Of a stretch of DNA of 31,719 nt, positions 21,176-31,719 are shown piece by piece. The translations under genes were made by a program, and so were the position numbers. How positions within the stretch are numbered: the first letter of the stretch is position 1; each line of letters begins with the position of its first letter. The notes under the pieces are model-generated. The model made no database searches, was not told where the DNA came from, and saw nothing but the letters and a program-made list of their open reading frames with translations. Source of the stretch: Welwitschia mirabilis (lineage: Eukaryota > Gnetophyta > Gnetopsida > Welwitschiales); the NCBI GenBank assembly GCA_051453625.1, contig JBOZIK010000001.1, forward strand, positions 125,636,061 through 125,667,779, given 5' to 3'.

Positions 21176-22440
21176 TATTTTCCTTGTGAGTGAAGTGAAG
21201 AAATTAGATGTACAAATAATTCCTAGTTCAACTTTCATTTTGAGCATCTCACACTTCTAGTATTAGTAGTGTACTAGTTACCATAAAATCATATTTTAAC
21301 TTTATCCAAAAAATAAATAATAGTAAATAAGAATCTGGAATGTTCCATATAAATGATTATGAGAGCATTATGCTATAAAATCTTGTTATAGCCATGTCAA
21401 TAATTGAAGTTGTTAGATTGTAAGAAAACCTTAGCAATACTTAACTCCATAATAAAAATTTATGTTAGAGTTTCATAATGTAATTATAAGTAAGTAAGCT
21501 GAAAAAAAGTTAGAGAACTAATAAAAATTAGATAGGACATGAATAAATTGAATTTTATATTTTGTTTTAGTTAATACTCATCTTAGTTAAACTAGATGTG
21601 ATATGTTTCTAAAACTATAAATCAATATAATTTCTATGGTGACGACATAACAATACTCATTTTCAAACTTCTTTAGCCATTATAATCTTGACTAATCATC
21701 TAATAATATTTGTAGTTAATTTTATCTAATCAACATCAATCTGTGATGTCTATTACCTATGTTCTACATCTTAAATTTAACTATAAAAAGGTTTTTTTAA
21801 GACCTTTTGTGAATAATTTCTTTACTTCAAATTATAACATTTTCTCTTTTAAAAGTTAATTTAGGGAAAAAAACATATCACGCTTATCATGCTTACTAGT
21901 TTACTTAACCAAATAAAAATCCAAGGGTGACACTTATTACGCTAATTAAGCAATGAACATTCATTCTCACTTGTGATCATATGAAGGACATTAAATTCCA
22001 TGCCTAGGGACACCAAAGTCCATTCCTAGAAACCATAAGGAAATCTATATACTATAATTTACCATAGTCATAACTTCAAAGTAAAGGATATCTTTAGTTT
22101 GATATCCATCTATCAAATTCTAAGATTAAGATTAATAAGTTTGGTATTCCAAAGTTCTAATTATATCCTTGTCTTAAGTGCATTTTCTTAATTAAAGTGT
22201 AATCCTTATTTACTACTAACACACACTTCTTAATTACTTTTTGGAACTTTGGTTCTTATTAACATTTCATGCTATAGATTCTTGAAGAGCGTTGAATTGT
22301 TACATGTTATCCTTACTTTTGTTAGTAGATCTTATGCCACTACTTGAGCTATGGTTTCTCTGGAATTTAAAAACAAGAATGTTTTATCATAATCATATAG
22401 TTTTATAAATGTAAGATTTAAATTTTTTAGTATTTCCCTC
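21176..22440. other. no gene seen; copy 2 of the region 5' of LINE C
   Basis: Homologous to about 5901-7175, AT-rich, without a recognisable frame. The G-rich run of copy 1 is here only GGGAAAAAAACATATC (about 21864). Confidence 0.6.
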
Positions 22441-22442
22441 AT

Positions 22443-22520
22443 ACATAGCCCAAATTGTTATTAGGACATCCTTAAGTCTATAGACCTAAAGGTCTTAGAT
22501 TCAAACCTTAAGAATTGGTG
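22443..22520 (+). repeat. tRNA-like SINE-type segment, copy 2
   Basis: Counterpart of 7176-7260. Box A-like TAGCCCAAATTGTTA (about 22446) and box B-like GATTCAAACC (22498-22507) are both further decayed than in copy 1. It follows the same flank and was carried by the duplication. Confidence 0.45.
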
Positions 22521-23445
22521 TGTATTATCTATGTCATTAGGGATTACTCATAGTTTTTTTATCTNNNNNNNNNNNNNNNNNNNNNNNNNNNNNNNNNNNN
22601 NNNNNNNNNNNNNNNCATAATCTTCTCTCATGTTTTTTTAGATTAAATTAATACATGAGAAATTGTATTACACTCACCAGGGTCACTAGTTTGCTTGACT
22701 AAGTGAAAATCTATGGGTCTTCTACATCAAAGCCTACGCCTTTGCACCGTGAGTACATGAATATGAGCCATACGTCAATCCACATACCATTAAATTCAAA
22801 CTCAAGATGTCAAAGTTTCTAACTTATAAACATAGTTTACCAAACTACATTATGCATAGGCCCAATTTTCCATGAATGTACCTCTTGATTTTAAAAAGAT
22901 AAAACCCCTATAATAGAGAGCACTTTGTTTATATCTTATGTATGTTTTTATTAAGTTTAAAGTACAATCTTGAAGTAGAAGTTTATAGCTTATTCTTAGA
23001 TCATTAATCTTGTACTTATTATATGTTTTAGATGCTTTTTTTAAGATTAATATCAAATTACTATGTGGGATCAAACATCCCTTCTTAAATCATTTTAATA
23101 TTACAAAATGTTCATATGTGTATTAAGCCATTTTTAGAAGAGAATATCTTGCAAAAAAATTATTTTAGTGGATTTCCTTTAATTTCTTTATTTCTTTATT
23201 AAATCGTTCCTCTAAATAATTTTATTAATGTTTACTAAACATTGATTACATGTTTGTAGCCTTCTAAAATTAACTTGATATATATTAAAGAGTTATGTCT
23301 TTATTATTAACCTATTAGTATATTCTCTTTCTAATCTTTGATATTTTTGTATTAGAATTTCTTTATACATGTTACAAATTAATTATTATCCGATGTAAAT
23401 GATGGTTTTAAGGCATTTATTTATTTTTTATCTCTTGAATTCAGG
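22521..23445. other. no feature recognised; includes a 51-N gap at 22565-22615
   Basis: Homologous to 7261-8164. The flanks of the gap align to 7299 and 7351 of copy 1, so exactly 51 bases are expected, equal to the gap length. Nothing else recognised. Confidence 0.6.
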
Positions 23446-23490
23446 TTCCTTTTTGTTAGCTTTTTTCTTTCTTTTACTTTCTTTGTTTCC

Positions 23491-23613
23491 TCTCTCTCTC
23501 TCTCTCTCTCTCTNNNNNNNNNNNNNNNNNNNNNNNNNNNNNNNNNNNNNNNNNNNNNNNNNNNNNNNNNNNNNNNNNNNNNNNNNNNNNNNNNNNNNNN
23601 NNNNNNNNNNNNN

Positions 23614-23669
<56 letters not shown>
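23491..23669. repeat. (TC)n(AT)n microsatellite with a 100-N gap
   Basis: TC repeats at 23491-23513 and 23614-23638, then AT repeats to 23669. The gap of exactly 100 N inside is probably a placeholder, so the true repeat length is unknown. It lies at the 3' end of LINE A (minus strand), where copy 1 has only a mixed pyrimidine tract. Confidence 0.95.
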
Positions 23670-23674
<5 letters not shown>

Positions 23675-26600
23675 TTTATGTTGAGGTTTTCCCTTATATA
23701 TAAGTTAAAAATATGGAGAAGAAATGAAAATACATAAAACATGTAAGGCATAAGTCACTCAAAAGCTCACATGAAATAAGTTAGAAGATCACATATCTAC
23801 CTAAAATATAAAACATATTACAATTATTATTGAAGAAAAATTAAAGCACTAATTTGTTAGGAAGGAATGATTTTTATCATCTATCTCCAAATGCATAAAA
23901 AAGTCATTGTGGATCCTTGAACTAACGTGGCTTAGAGGAGGATGAACTTAAGAAGGAGCACTCTTTATTTAAAGATTACAATACTAAGGCCAAAGAAATT
24001 ATAAAAGGTAGTAAAGCTCTCACTATACCTTTTTTGCATGAGCATGAATGTGGAATGAAATAAGATAGAAAATGTTAGTTTTCCCTTACCTATTTAATGT
24101 TGTAGAGATATTTTTTCTAAACTGCAAGTCACATCTATATTTTTAAATAAAGTAAAGAATGCATGGTTTGATAATACACCAAATAAAAGCAAGGACATAT
24201 GCAAAATTAGAGTATATCCTAAGAAAAAATATAATAGGAATATGTGAGAGGATACAAGAAGTCAACTCCATGCATTCTTTGCAAGCAAGTAGTGAAGAAA
24301 AAAATGCAAGAATTCATCTTCCTAGCCAGAACACTAGACAATCTAGTTTAGCACTTCTAAATATGACAAATGATTTCCAATAGGAAGCCTTTAAAACATT
24401 AGATACCTAGAAGGATTGAAAGCTTCCAAATCTAATTCAAGGAAGAGATCCATTAGTGAAATGGTTTTCAATCATTTCATGTCAAGTAATAAATGGAGTT
24501 AATGTTAGTATCATTTACCTGAAGCTAATACGATTTTGCTAAAGAGAAGGAAATCATAGATGAGCAATATTTCCAATATATGTCTTCTATATGTATAGAA
24601 TGATCATAGAATGATTGATATGTATGATTCAATAACTAATGAAGATTAAGAAAAGCTTGCTGTAGGCTAGAAGGAGCTCCATAATCTTACTGAAAATCAA
24701 TCAAGGATTTCTAGTTATTTCCTAAATGCAAGCGTTCTAATGGATTTACTCTATAGTTAAATCATTAAATAATAAGTCTTAAATTTATAGTTTCCAAAGG
24801 AGCAGGGGAACATGATGACCATTATGGGATAATATAATGAAGAAAATCACTTGCAATAGTTGAATTATCCTAAGAAATAAAAGAAGAAAGCATGTTCTAA
24901 GCCTTCCAAGTACTGTTAAAACATTAGTTTTATAACTTTTTATCTTTGAAGGGAAAAAGCCAATTTGCAGCATAGGTGTTCTACCATATTCTTTGATTAT
25001 TTAAAAATGAATTCATAAGCTATCAAAAATTAAATTTGAAATCTTAGGAGGAGTATTAAAACACTATATATTGTGTAGCCAATCTAATATTGTAATAACA
25101 TAAATTAATAAATCCCAAACCTTATTTTCTGTTAGGTAAAGTTATAATACTCTAATCAACTCTATGAAACCCTTTCCCTTCTTCATAAGATGATAAAAAA
25201 AAATTTAAGGAGTTTTTTAGCTTTGAGTAAGTAGATTTTGAAGGATCTAATATGAGGAATAATAAGCATCAGTAGAGGTAATGATAGATTTATAAACCAA
25301 ATATTGTCCTATAAGAGAAAGAAATTTCATTTTCCATTTATACACTTTTCTATGAATTCTTTGTAATGTTAGATCTAATAAGTTTTGAGGATGACTTTAA
25401 AGAAAAAGGAAATTCCTATATGTTTAATAATTTCCCACCTCTCTATAATGTATCAAGAATAACATAGAAGATGTTGATAATTTCCACTTATGCATAAATT
25501 GAATACTTTTATCAATTCACATCATCTCCTGATAATTAATAATACTACTAAAGATGATTAAAACTTTAACTAATAAATTGTTAATTACTTTTCATAATGA
25601 AGAAAGAATCGTTAGCAAAATGTACATTTAATAATTGATGAAAAGAATCAATAGATGAAATTTTGCTAACTAAACATTATCATAAATCATGTTAAATAGA
25701 ATGATAAAAGGAATCAGCTGCAGTTACCAAGAGATAAGTAAGTAAGGGTGAAAAAGTAAAACTTATTCCATTAGAAGTAGTGATACAAGAATATATTACC
25801 ATATAAAGAAATTGTGGTCCAAAAACCTATTTCTTCATACATTAAAAAAAAAAACAAAACCCCATTTAACTTTATCATATGCTCTGGCATAATCAAATTT
25901 GATAAAGACGATATCCTGGCTTGAATCAATAGCCAATTGAAGACATTTCCATGTTGCCACAACATTTAAAAGAATATTCCTATTAGGAACAAGGCATATC
26001 TCTTGCTTGGTGATAATATTAGCTAGAATTCTTTAATGTCAAAAAGTTATGAACTTAGTTGAAATTTTATAAGCAACATTTAATAAGATAATAAAAGAGG
26101 ATCACATAATTTAGGTAATGAGTGAATAACACCTTTCTTAATATGGTGACTGAGAAATCCCTAATAAATGGCTTTCTAAATGATACTAAGGTAATCGTGA
26201 CTTTAAATATCCTAATTTTATTTATAGAAATTTACTAGAAAATCATCAAAGCCAGGTACGCCATTAGTCATATCAAGGAAAGCTTATTTTAATTCTGAAA
26301 GAGTAATATTAGTGCATAACATTTGTTGCATTTTAGTAGTAACTAGTGGAGAAAGAAATAAAGATAGTCATTTAGATTCATCATGATTGATAGGTGTTTC
26401 TTGGAATATATTGTGAAAGTACTTCTTTAAAAAAATGAAAATATCATTATGGATAGCAATCATCTTGTAATTAATGTTCGAAGCATTAATTAAAGGCTTA
26501 CTATTTGAACTATTCAAAAATTTTAAAAATTCTTTAGAATTATCATCTTGAGTCTTTAATCATCAAACTTGATTTTTAGAATGGTATTTTTTGTCTAGTA

Positions 26601-27365
26601 AACTTTCCACTTTCGTTAAGATATACTGGCTTCAGCAATCATAGCCTAAAAATTAGAATTAAAAGGATTAGTAGTAAGTTGATTATTTAAATCTTTTTTT
26701 TTTGTGTAATAGATTAGAATGAATATTTGGCTTGTAAACTTATTGGTTTTCCCATATAGTTAGCATATTTCTAAACTCTACATAAAGTGTGATGCCATCG
26801 AGCAATCTAGCTTACATGGCTATAAGGCCTAGGCTCTTCATTTCAAAGAGTTATTTATAAAATACAACTAATTAAACAGGAATATGTCTCAATTGAAAAT
26901 CCAAGAATTTCATTTCCTTTCTAATAACTTATTTAGTTATACTAAATTTATGATATTTGGTATAATTATTTTATGATATTTTTATTTTATTTTCTTAATA
27001 CATAAGACTCATATTCCCTTCTTTCTTTATTACGCCCACCCTATAAGATAACTTTAAGTTTAAGTATGTTAATGTATAAAAATCTTTACATAATTTCTTT
27101 GAAAAATTTAAAAATTCTCCAATCTTAAATTTTATTTAAGAAAAATATGGATTAGACCTCTAAAGACATAAAACTGCCTAAATTCATAAGTTATCTTGCA
27201 AGAATTCCATAAATGCTAGTGCTTTTATGATGAATACATCAAAGAAAATGGCAACAAAATAATAATTTGGTGATGAATGTGAGAATTCTAGTTTAATAAT
27301 TAAAATTCATACTTCAAATTAGAATATTATAGTAACAGAATATTCACTTTTTACTTAATCAAATT
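23670..27365 (-). pseudogene. LINE A (L1-type) ORF2 remnant, copy 2
   Basis: Same element as 8232-11800. RT motifs are MTNGVPGFDDF (26239-26272, one codon shorter than in copy 1), LVPNRNIL (25971-25994), IVFIKFDYARAYDKVKW (25864-25920) and VHFANDSFF (25605-25630). The catalytic box is again FAND, as in copy 1. The linker KTQDDNSKEFLKFLN is at about 26515-26560. A stretch at 26660-26766 has no counterpart in copy 1. Many stops and shifts. The open pieces at 24785-24973 and 25771-25965 are out of the true frame and have no meaning on their own. Confidence 0.87.
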
Positions 27366-27369
27366 AAAT

Positions 27370-30229
27370 CCTCCTTTTAAAAACTCTTCACTTATCAAGA
27401 TAATGAAAATTTGGGAGGGGGTGTCTATCCTTAAAAAGGGTTTTATTAAATTGAGAGATAAAAAGAGTATAGCAAAAATGCACTTAAGTTCTTAAAAGGC
27501 TAACATGTTATAAATAAAAAATAAAAAGGGTCTACAGCCAAACTAGAGACAAAAATTAGACATCATGTACCATAAGAAAGATAACTAATATACTATCCAT
27601 TCAACCAATCATTTCAAAGCTGTATGAGGAAATAACTCTCAAGTTAGATCTTATCCACTTAAGTGTGAATCTAAAAATAAGCATTGTATAAAATATTTAT
27701 CTTCTCTTTAATGGACAAGATATGGGCATGAGAATATACAATCCTCTTAAAAATTAGGTTGCACCTCTACTTCCAAATTTAATATGTAATAATAGGTTGA
27801 ATAATACTCTAAGAAAATTTAAATAACTTGTTGGTATTAGAAAAATATCTAAAGAATATCAAATCTTCAAGAAGTTAAATATTGAGAAAGACATTACATG
27901 TTTAAATCCAACTATTCTTGGTGAAATGGCAGTGTTAAAGACATGAATAAAATCATTTATAGATCCATATTAAGGGCAAATAGTATCATGAATGCTAATA
28001 AACTAAAGTTATTTAATCATCAAAAAGGAAATGTTTAATTTTAGGAAGTGTAGGAAGTTGCCAAAAATTTTGGAAAATCATCAATAAGAACTATTAAAAC
28101 TCTATTTATTCCAAAGTCTATTACAATAATTAACAATTACTATCAGATTATGAAGCAATTAGAATGGAATGCATGGCTCATATGGAAACATTGCAAAGCT
28201 AGTTTTCCAATGAAACCCCTCAAAAAGCCTTTTTATATTTTCACCTAATTGTAGAAGTTGATAAAGAAAATTGTGATGCCAAAAGAAAAAAATTTGCATG
28301 GTACTAGAATTACCATAAAGATGATGAAATGATTGGGAAGATATCCGTCGACTCTAAGTTAAAGACAATTAAGAGAAATTGCATCTTTTTAAAACTAGTG
28401 AGTAGTTATCCTTTTTATTTGAAGTCATAATTTTAGCATTATCATTCGTAAATAAATAGCTTATCATATGTAAGAATTTTGGATTAAAATAAAGCTTAGC
28501 CATAATTTAAGGAATAAATCCCTTTTAATTTTATTATAGACCTTAGCACAATTAAGTTTAGTATAAAGAATATCTTGATTGGTATGCTTAGTCCATTAAA
28601 CACCTTTCTATACTAGCATCACATTGGTTAAAATATATCTACCAGGAAGAAACCCTAATTATTAAGGGACAAATAATATCTAAAAGAATCCACTTCAAAT
28701 AAAAAGCTAAGAACTTTACCCAAATTTTGTAAATTACTTTAAGGAGTGTAATGGATCTCCAATTAGAATTCTAAGTGAGATCACCTAATTTGGAAAGAAA
28801 TCAAATAATCCCTTAGTTTAATTGCAATCCTAGAGATATCATATGGATAAGCCCTTAAATAATCTAAAAAATATCACTATGAAGTAAGCTTATTTTAATT
28901 TTGCTAAGAAATATCAGCTTCCAACATTTAAAACATAGTTAGAGTACCTAAAGTAGAATACAAAGTATTAGCCTCCTGAAAAAGAGAATCATTTATGGAA
29001 TTAACATAAAAGAAAGTAGTAAAATGATCTTTTATATTAGAAATTCAGGTATTGAATCAGTAATAGTACTACCATTAAAAGTAAGTTGATCTAATTAATT
29101 AATAAGAAAGGAACCATTCGATATTTAAAAAACTCTTTACAATTTTCACCTTGAATCTTTAACTAAGAAAGTCAACTTTTTATTAAGGCACTTTCTACCC
29201 AATAAACATTCCATTTCTAAAAAGTTGACTTGGTAACAGCTAAAGCAATGCAAAGTTGAGGACCCGAAGAATCATGAAGAAACTCATCAAAGAGGTGTTG
29301 AATCAAAGATTAATGTTTATTATATTTTTGTCTTACATGTAAAGCTACTCTCTGATCGTAATGTCTATCAAAATTTCACACATGATATTAAGCTCTATTC
29401 CACCATTATATCAATTCAAACTAACCTAATGATCAAATCTTACATTCAAAGAATAGATAAAATAATTTAAGCATTGAGACAAGAAAAATAGCTAGCATGT
29501 AATTTAAATAGAGGAAATTTATTATTAAAAGGACTAGCAGTGATCCTAACTTTGATTTAAATGGGACAATGATCTAATAAGTTTTCATGATGATGAATGA
29601 AAATAAATGAATCATCTTGCTAACAAGAAAAAGTGGAAAAATAAAACATATCAAGAAAACTAAAAGATTAGAATGGAACTAGAATTATCACCATCCATGT
29701 CTATTAAGAAAAATTTTTCTTTGAAGTTAGACCACTATTGAAATTAAGAAACAAAGATGAGAGAAGATAATCCACCAAAGTTATCATCAACAGATTTTAT
29801 CATATTGAAATCTCCTTTAAAAAACCACAGAATAAAAGGATGAGAATAAAAGAGCTCATATCACAGCCTAGAAACTTCCTCAAATCATTCAAAGAATAGA
29901 TTGAGACAATTACAAAAGAACAAAAAAAGGAAGAAAACATTTCCCAAATGACTTTATGGTATGAGTTAGAATCAAACTGAATGAGCTTGTCTTTCTAGTA
30001 AGAAGAATAAAGGATAGTTTCTCCTCCTTTTCTATGTTCATGATGTATAATAAGGGTGTTACATGAGGAAAAACACAGGATGTAAAAAAGGATAGATCTT
30101 AATAAAAGTTCTTAATTCCTGAAGAAGAATGAAGTTAAAAGTAGTATTAATGCTAGAAATGAAATCTCTAGCTCATTTATGTTGGAGTCTATCAGTGAGA
30201 CCTTATGTATTCTAAGATAAAATATTCAT
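27370..30229 (-). pseudogene. LINE B (L1-type) ORF2 remnant, copy 2, with endonuclease and start
   Basis: This copy shows the 5' half missing from copy 1. From 30229 the minus strand reads MNILS-stop-NT-stop-GLTDRLQHK and then INTTFNFILLQELRTFIK. These are the endonuclease start (a WNxRGL segment with two stops) and the LLQE active-site region. GDFNMIKSVDDNFGGLS (29764-29815) is the GDFN box and ENLLDHCPI (29560-29590) the changed SDH box. LVKDSR near 29150-29175 resembles the pre-RT linker. RT block GFLPGRYILTNVMLV is at about 28615-28660. At about 28410 the sequence jumps to the C-terminal part, because about 1 kb of RT is deleted. A zf-RVT trace, FIHVFNTAIS, is at 27910-27955. Confidence 0.85.
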
Positions 30230-30299
30230 GTAATAGTCAAGGAAGTTTTATTTGAACTATCCCCTCATAGCTCAATAACTAAGGGGTTAACATCCATAA

Positions 30300-31045
30300 C
30301 ATTTGAAAATATTGTGAAATGATTATTTATTTAGATTGGAAAAATTCGATTAGAGGAATGTAAAGGGATGTATTCTTGAGTTCTAGTTGATAAAAGCTTA
30401 TTTTTCTTACTTTTGGTCACTTCCACAAACCCTTATTGTTGTCCAAATTTGTAATAAAACCTGGGGTAGGAATCAAAGAGGAAAAAAGAAGATACTATTC
30501 TTTAATAAAAGAAACAGAAGGTTGCTAAAAAGGGATTTGATCATTTGCTAATGGAGGAGGAATTTATGGCTACTTAAAAGGCACAACAGATTATGAAGGA
30601 GAAATCTATATCTACATAGGAGGAACAACAAATTTTGAAGGAAAGATAAAATGCCTTATTAAATTATCAACCATAAAATCACTAAAAAGCATCTCGCACA
30701 TAAAGAGTTTTTGTTGAACTTTATTCCGTTGCGTCTTCCTAGCCAAAAATTGACAAGAAAAAAATTGATGGTCCTCATGATAAAAATAATTAAAAGAGTT
30801 CAAAAGAAAAAAATTATCCACATTTTGGATGAAAATTTTACCAGTTCCTTAACTGTGAGTGAATGCTTTTAGTTTGTATAGTTGGCTTCAACACATAAAT
30901 GATGAAAATGGAAGCCATTAGCATCAAAATTATTCTCTAATAAAATCTTGCTAATCCTTTTAATAAAGTTGTTAGAGGAATTGCTAGCTACGTTATTATC
31001 TCCAAAAGGAGGTAAAAAGGAAGGTCAGTCACTCATGACAAGTCC
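30300..31045 (-). pseudogene. probable ORF1 remnant of LINE B
   Basis: Directly 5' of the LINE B ORF2 start, the minus strand gives protein-like stretches: PSFLPPFGDNNVASNSSNNF, then IKRISKILLENNFDANGF (about 31030-30900), an open frame at 30821-30612 with KIFIQNVDNFFLLNSF-like sequence on its upstream side, and VTKSKKNKLLSTRTQEYIPL near 30420-30360. I cannot identify a domain, and no clear zinc knuckle was found. Position and frame quality suggest the nucleic-acid-binding ORF1 that precedes ORF2 in plant L1 elements. This is an inference. Confidence 0.35.
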
Positions 31046-31719
31046 TAATGCTAATGGAAATGATTAATAAAAAGCTAGGAATATGAATCCTTGTTATAGA
31101 ACACTAATAGCCACTTTGCAAAACATTGACACTTAATTTATCTCGTAATAGAGTAGATTATATTCAACAATTAGCTACTAGTAAAGAAATAGATGACTTT
31201 GATCTATATGCATAGTTTCTCAAATTAGAAAAATCTTTTACACATGAAGTTATTTGGTAAAACTTAAATGAGAGGATTGATAAAGGATTAAATAGGATGT
31301 AAATGAATAAAGATATAGTTATCTTTAAAAAAAGATAATAGAGATAATTTTAACAACTAAAGACTTACTATTATTAGTTGTGTTTTTGCTAAAGTATTAG
31401 GAACTATTTTAAATAAGCAAGTTAGAAACTAGATAAAGAAGAAAAAGTTAAGAATAACATCTTAATTATGCTTTAAAAAAGTCATTCCATCATTAATCAT
31501 CTAATTACATTATGATTATTTAAAATTTGCAAAATTTTCTTTGTTGATTTCCTCAAGCTTGTGTTTTTGTATTTAGAAGCAAGCTGCAACATGTTTTTCT
31601 AGGAAACCTACAGATTTCTTATCTTTCATTTAACAATTACATAAATGACAAAGAAATCATTAGATTTAATAACCATAGTTTTAAAGATTATTTTGAGCTT
31701 GTAAGTAAAATAGGGGTAA
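31046..31719. other. no feature recognised
   Basis: AT-rich DNA to the right edge. A short plus-strand stretch (about 31145-31240) reads VDYIQQLATSKEIDDFDLY without a start or long frame. I would not call a gene from it. Confidence 0.55.

Larger units (their letters stand above)
18306..28735. repeat. large direct repeat, copy 2 (about 10.4 kb)
   Basis: Second copy of 3434-14160. It has a 523-N gap where copy 1 has about 140 bases and a microsatellite where copy 1 has a mixed pyrimidine tract. It has extra pieces near 24789-24843 and 26660-26766, and it lacks the part of LINE B that copy 1 holds at 12822-13845. The right end is where LINE B of copy 1 is broken. In this copy the LINE goes on. 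Confidence 0.92.

Noticed and set aside
23399-23751. Frames through the TC/AT microsatellite
   Set aside because: They read through simple repeats and a gap of N. The predicted SLSLSL/RERERE and IYIYIY runs are not proteins.
3434-28735. A CRISPR-like or satellite array
   Set aside because: The repeats are two large copies of transposon DNA plus a few two-unit tandem repeats. There is no series of short repeats with regular spacers.

Overview
The window is AT-rich DNA (roughly 70% A+T by eye) with no host gene I can recognise. It looks like plant nuclear heterochromatin or intergenic DNA. Two things point to a plant: Ty1/copia retrotransposons whose primer-binding site matches the initiator-methionine tRNA type (TGGTATCAGAG), and several decayed L1-type LINEs with plant-style endonuclease, reverse transcriptase (RT) and zinc-finger RT-associated (zf-RVT) motifs. 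The species cannot be told from the sequence. Five runs of N (1037-1541, 2644-3324, 20286-20808, 22565-22615, 23514-23613) mark assembly gaps.

Layout. Positions 1-4025 are a minus-strand copia element cut by the left window edge: RT, integrase, protease, zinc knuckle and gag read right to left, then a leader, the primer-binding site and a 5' LTR at 3722-4025. From 4026 the DNA is a chain of broken LINEs, all on the minus strand: LINE C (about 4026-5900), a tRNA-like SINE-type segment (about 7176-7260), LINE A (about 8230-11800) and LINE B (about 11810-14160). A 4.1 kb spacer follows (14165-18305). It carries a second, different copia gag-protease remnant, short tandem repeats and a GC-rich island.

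The central fact is that the block 3434-14160 is repeated in the same order and orientation at 18306-28735 (leader, primer-binding site, LTR, LINE C, SINE-like, LINE A, LINE B). The copies are about nine-tenths identical by eye. LINE B of the second copy continues to the right, through its endonuclease, to a recognisable ORF2 start at 30229 and a probable ORF1 remnant beyond.

Nothing here looks active. Every reading frame is broken by stops and frameshifts, and the LINE A catalytic box is altered in both copies. I found no undescribed functional system. The points worth a second look are the nested and duplicated architecture, one LTR-leader joined to two different copia interiors, copy-specific insertions and deletions, a microsatellite at a LINE tail, a gap that is larger than its homologue, and the GC-rich island of unknown origin.
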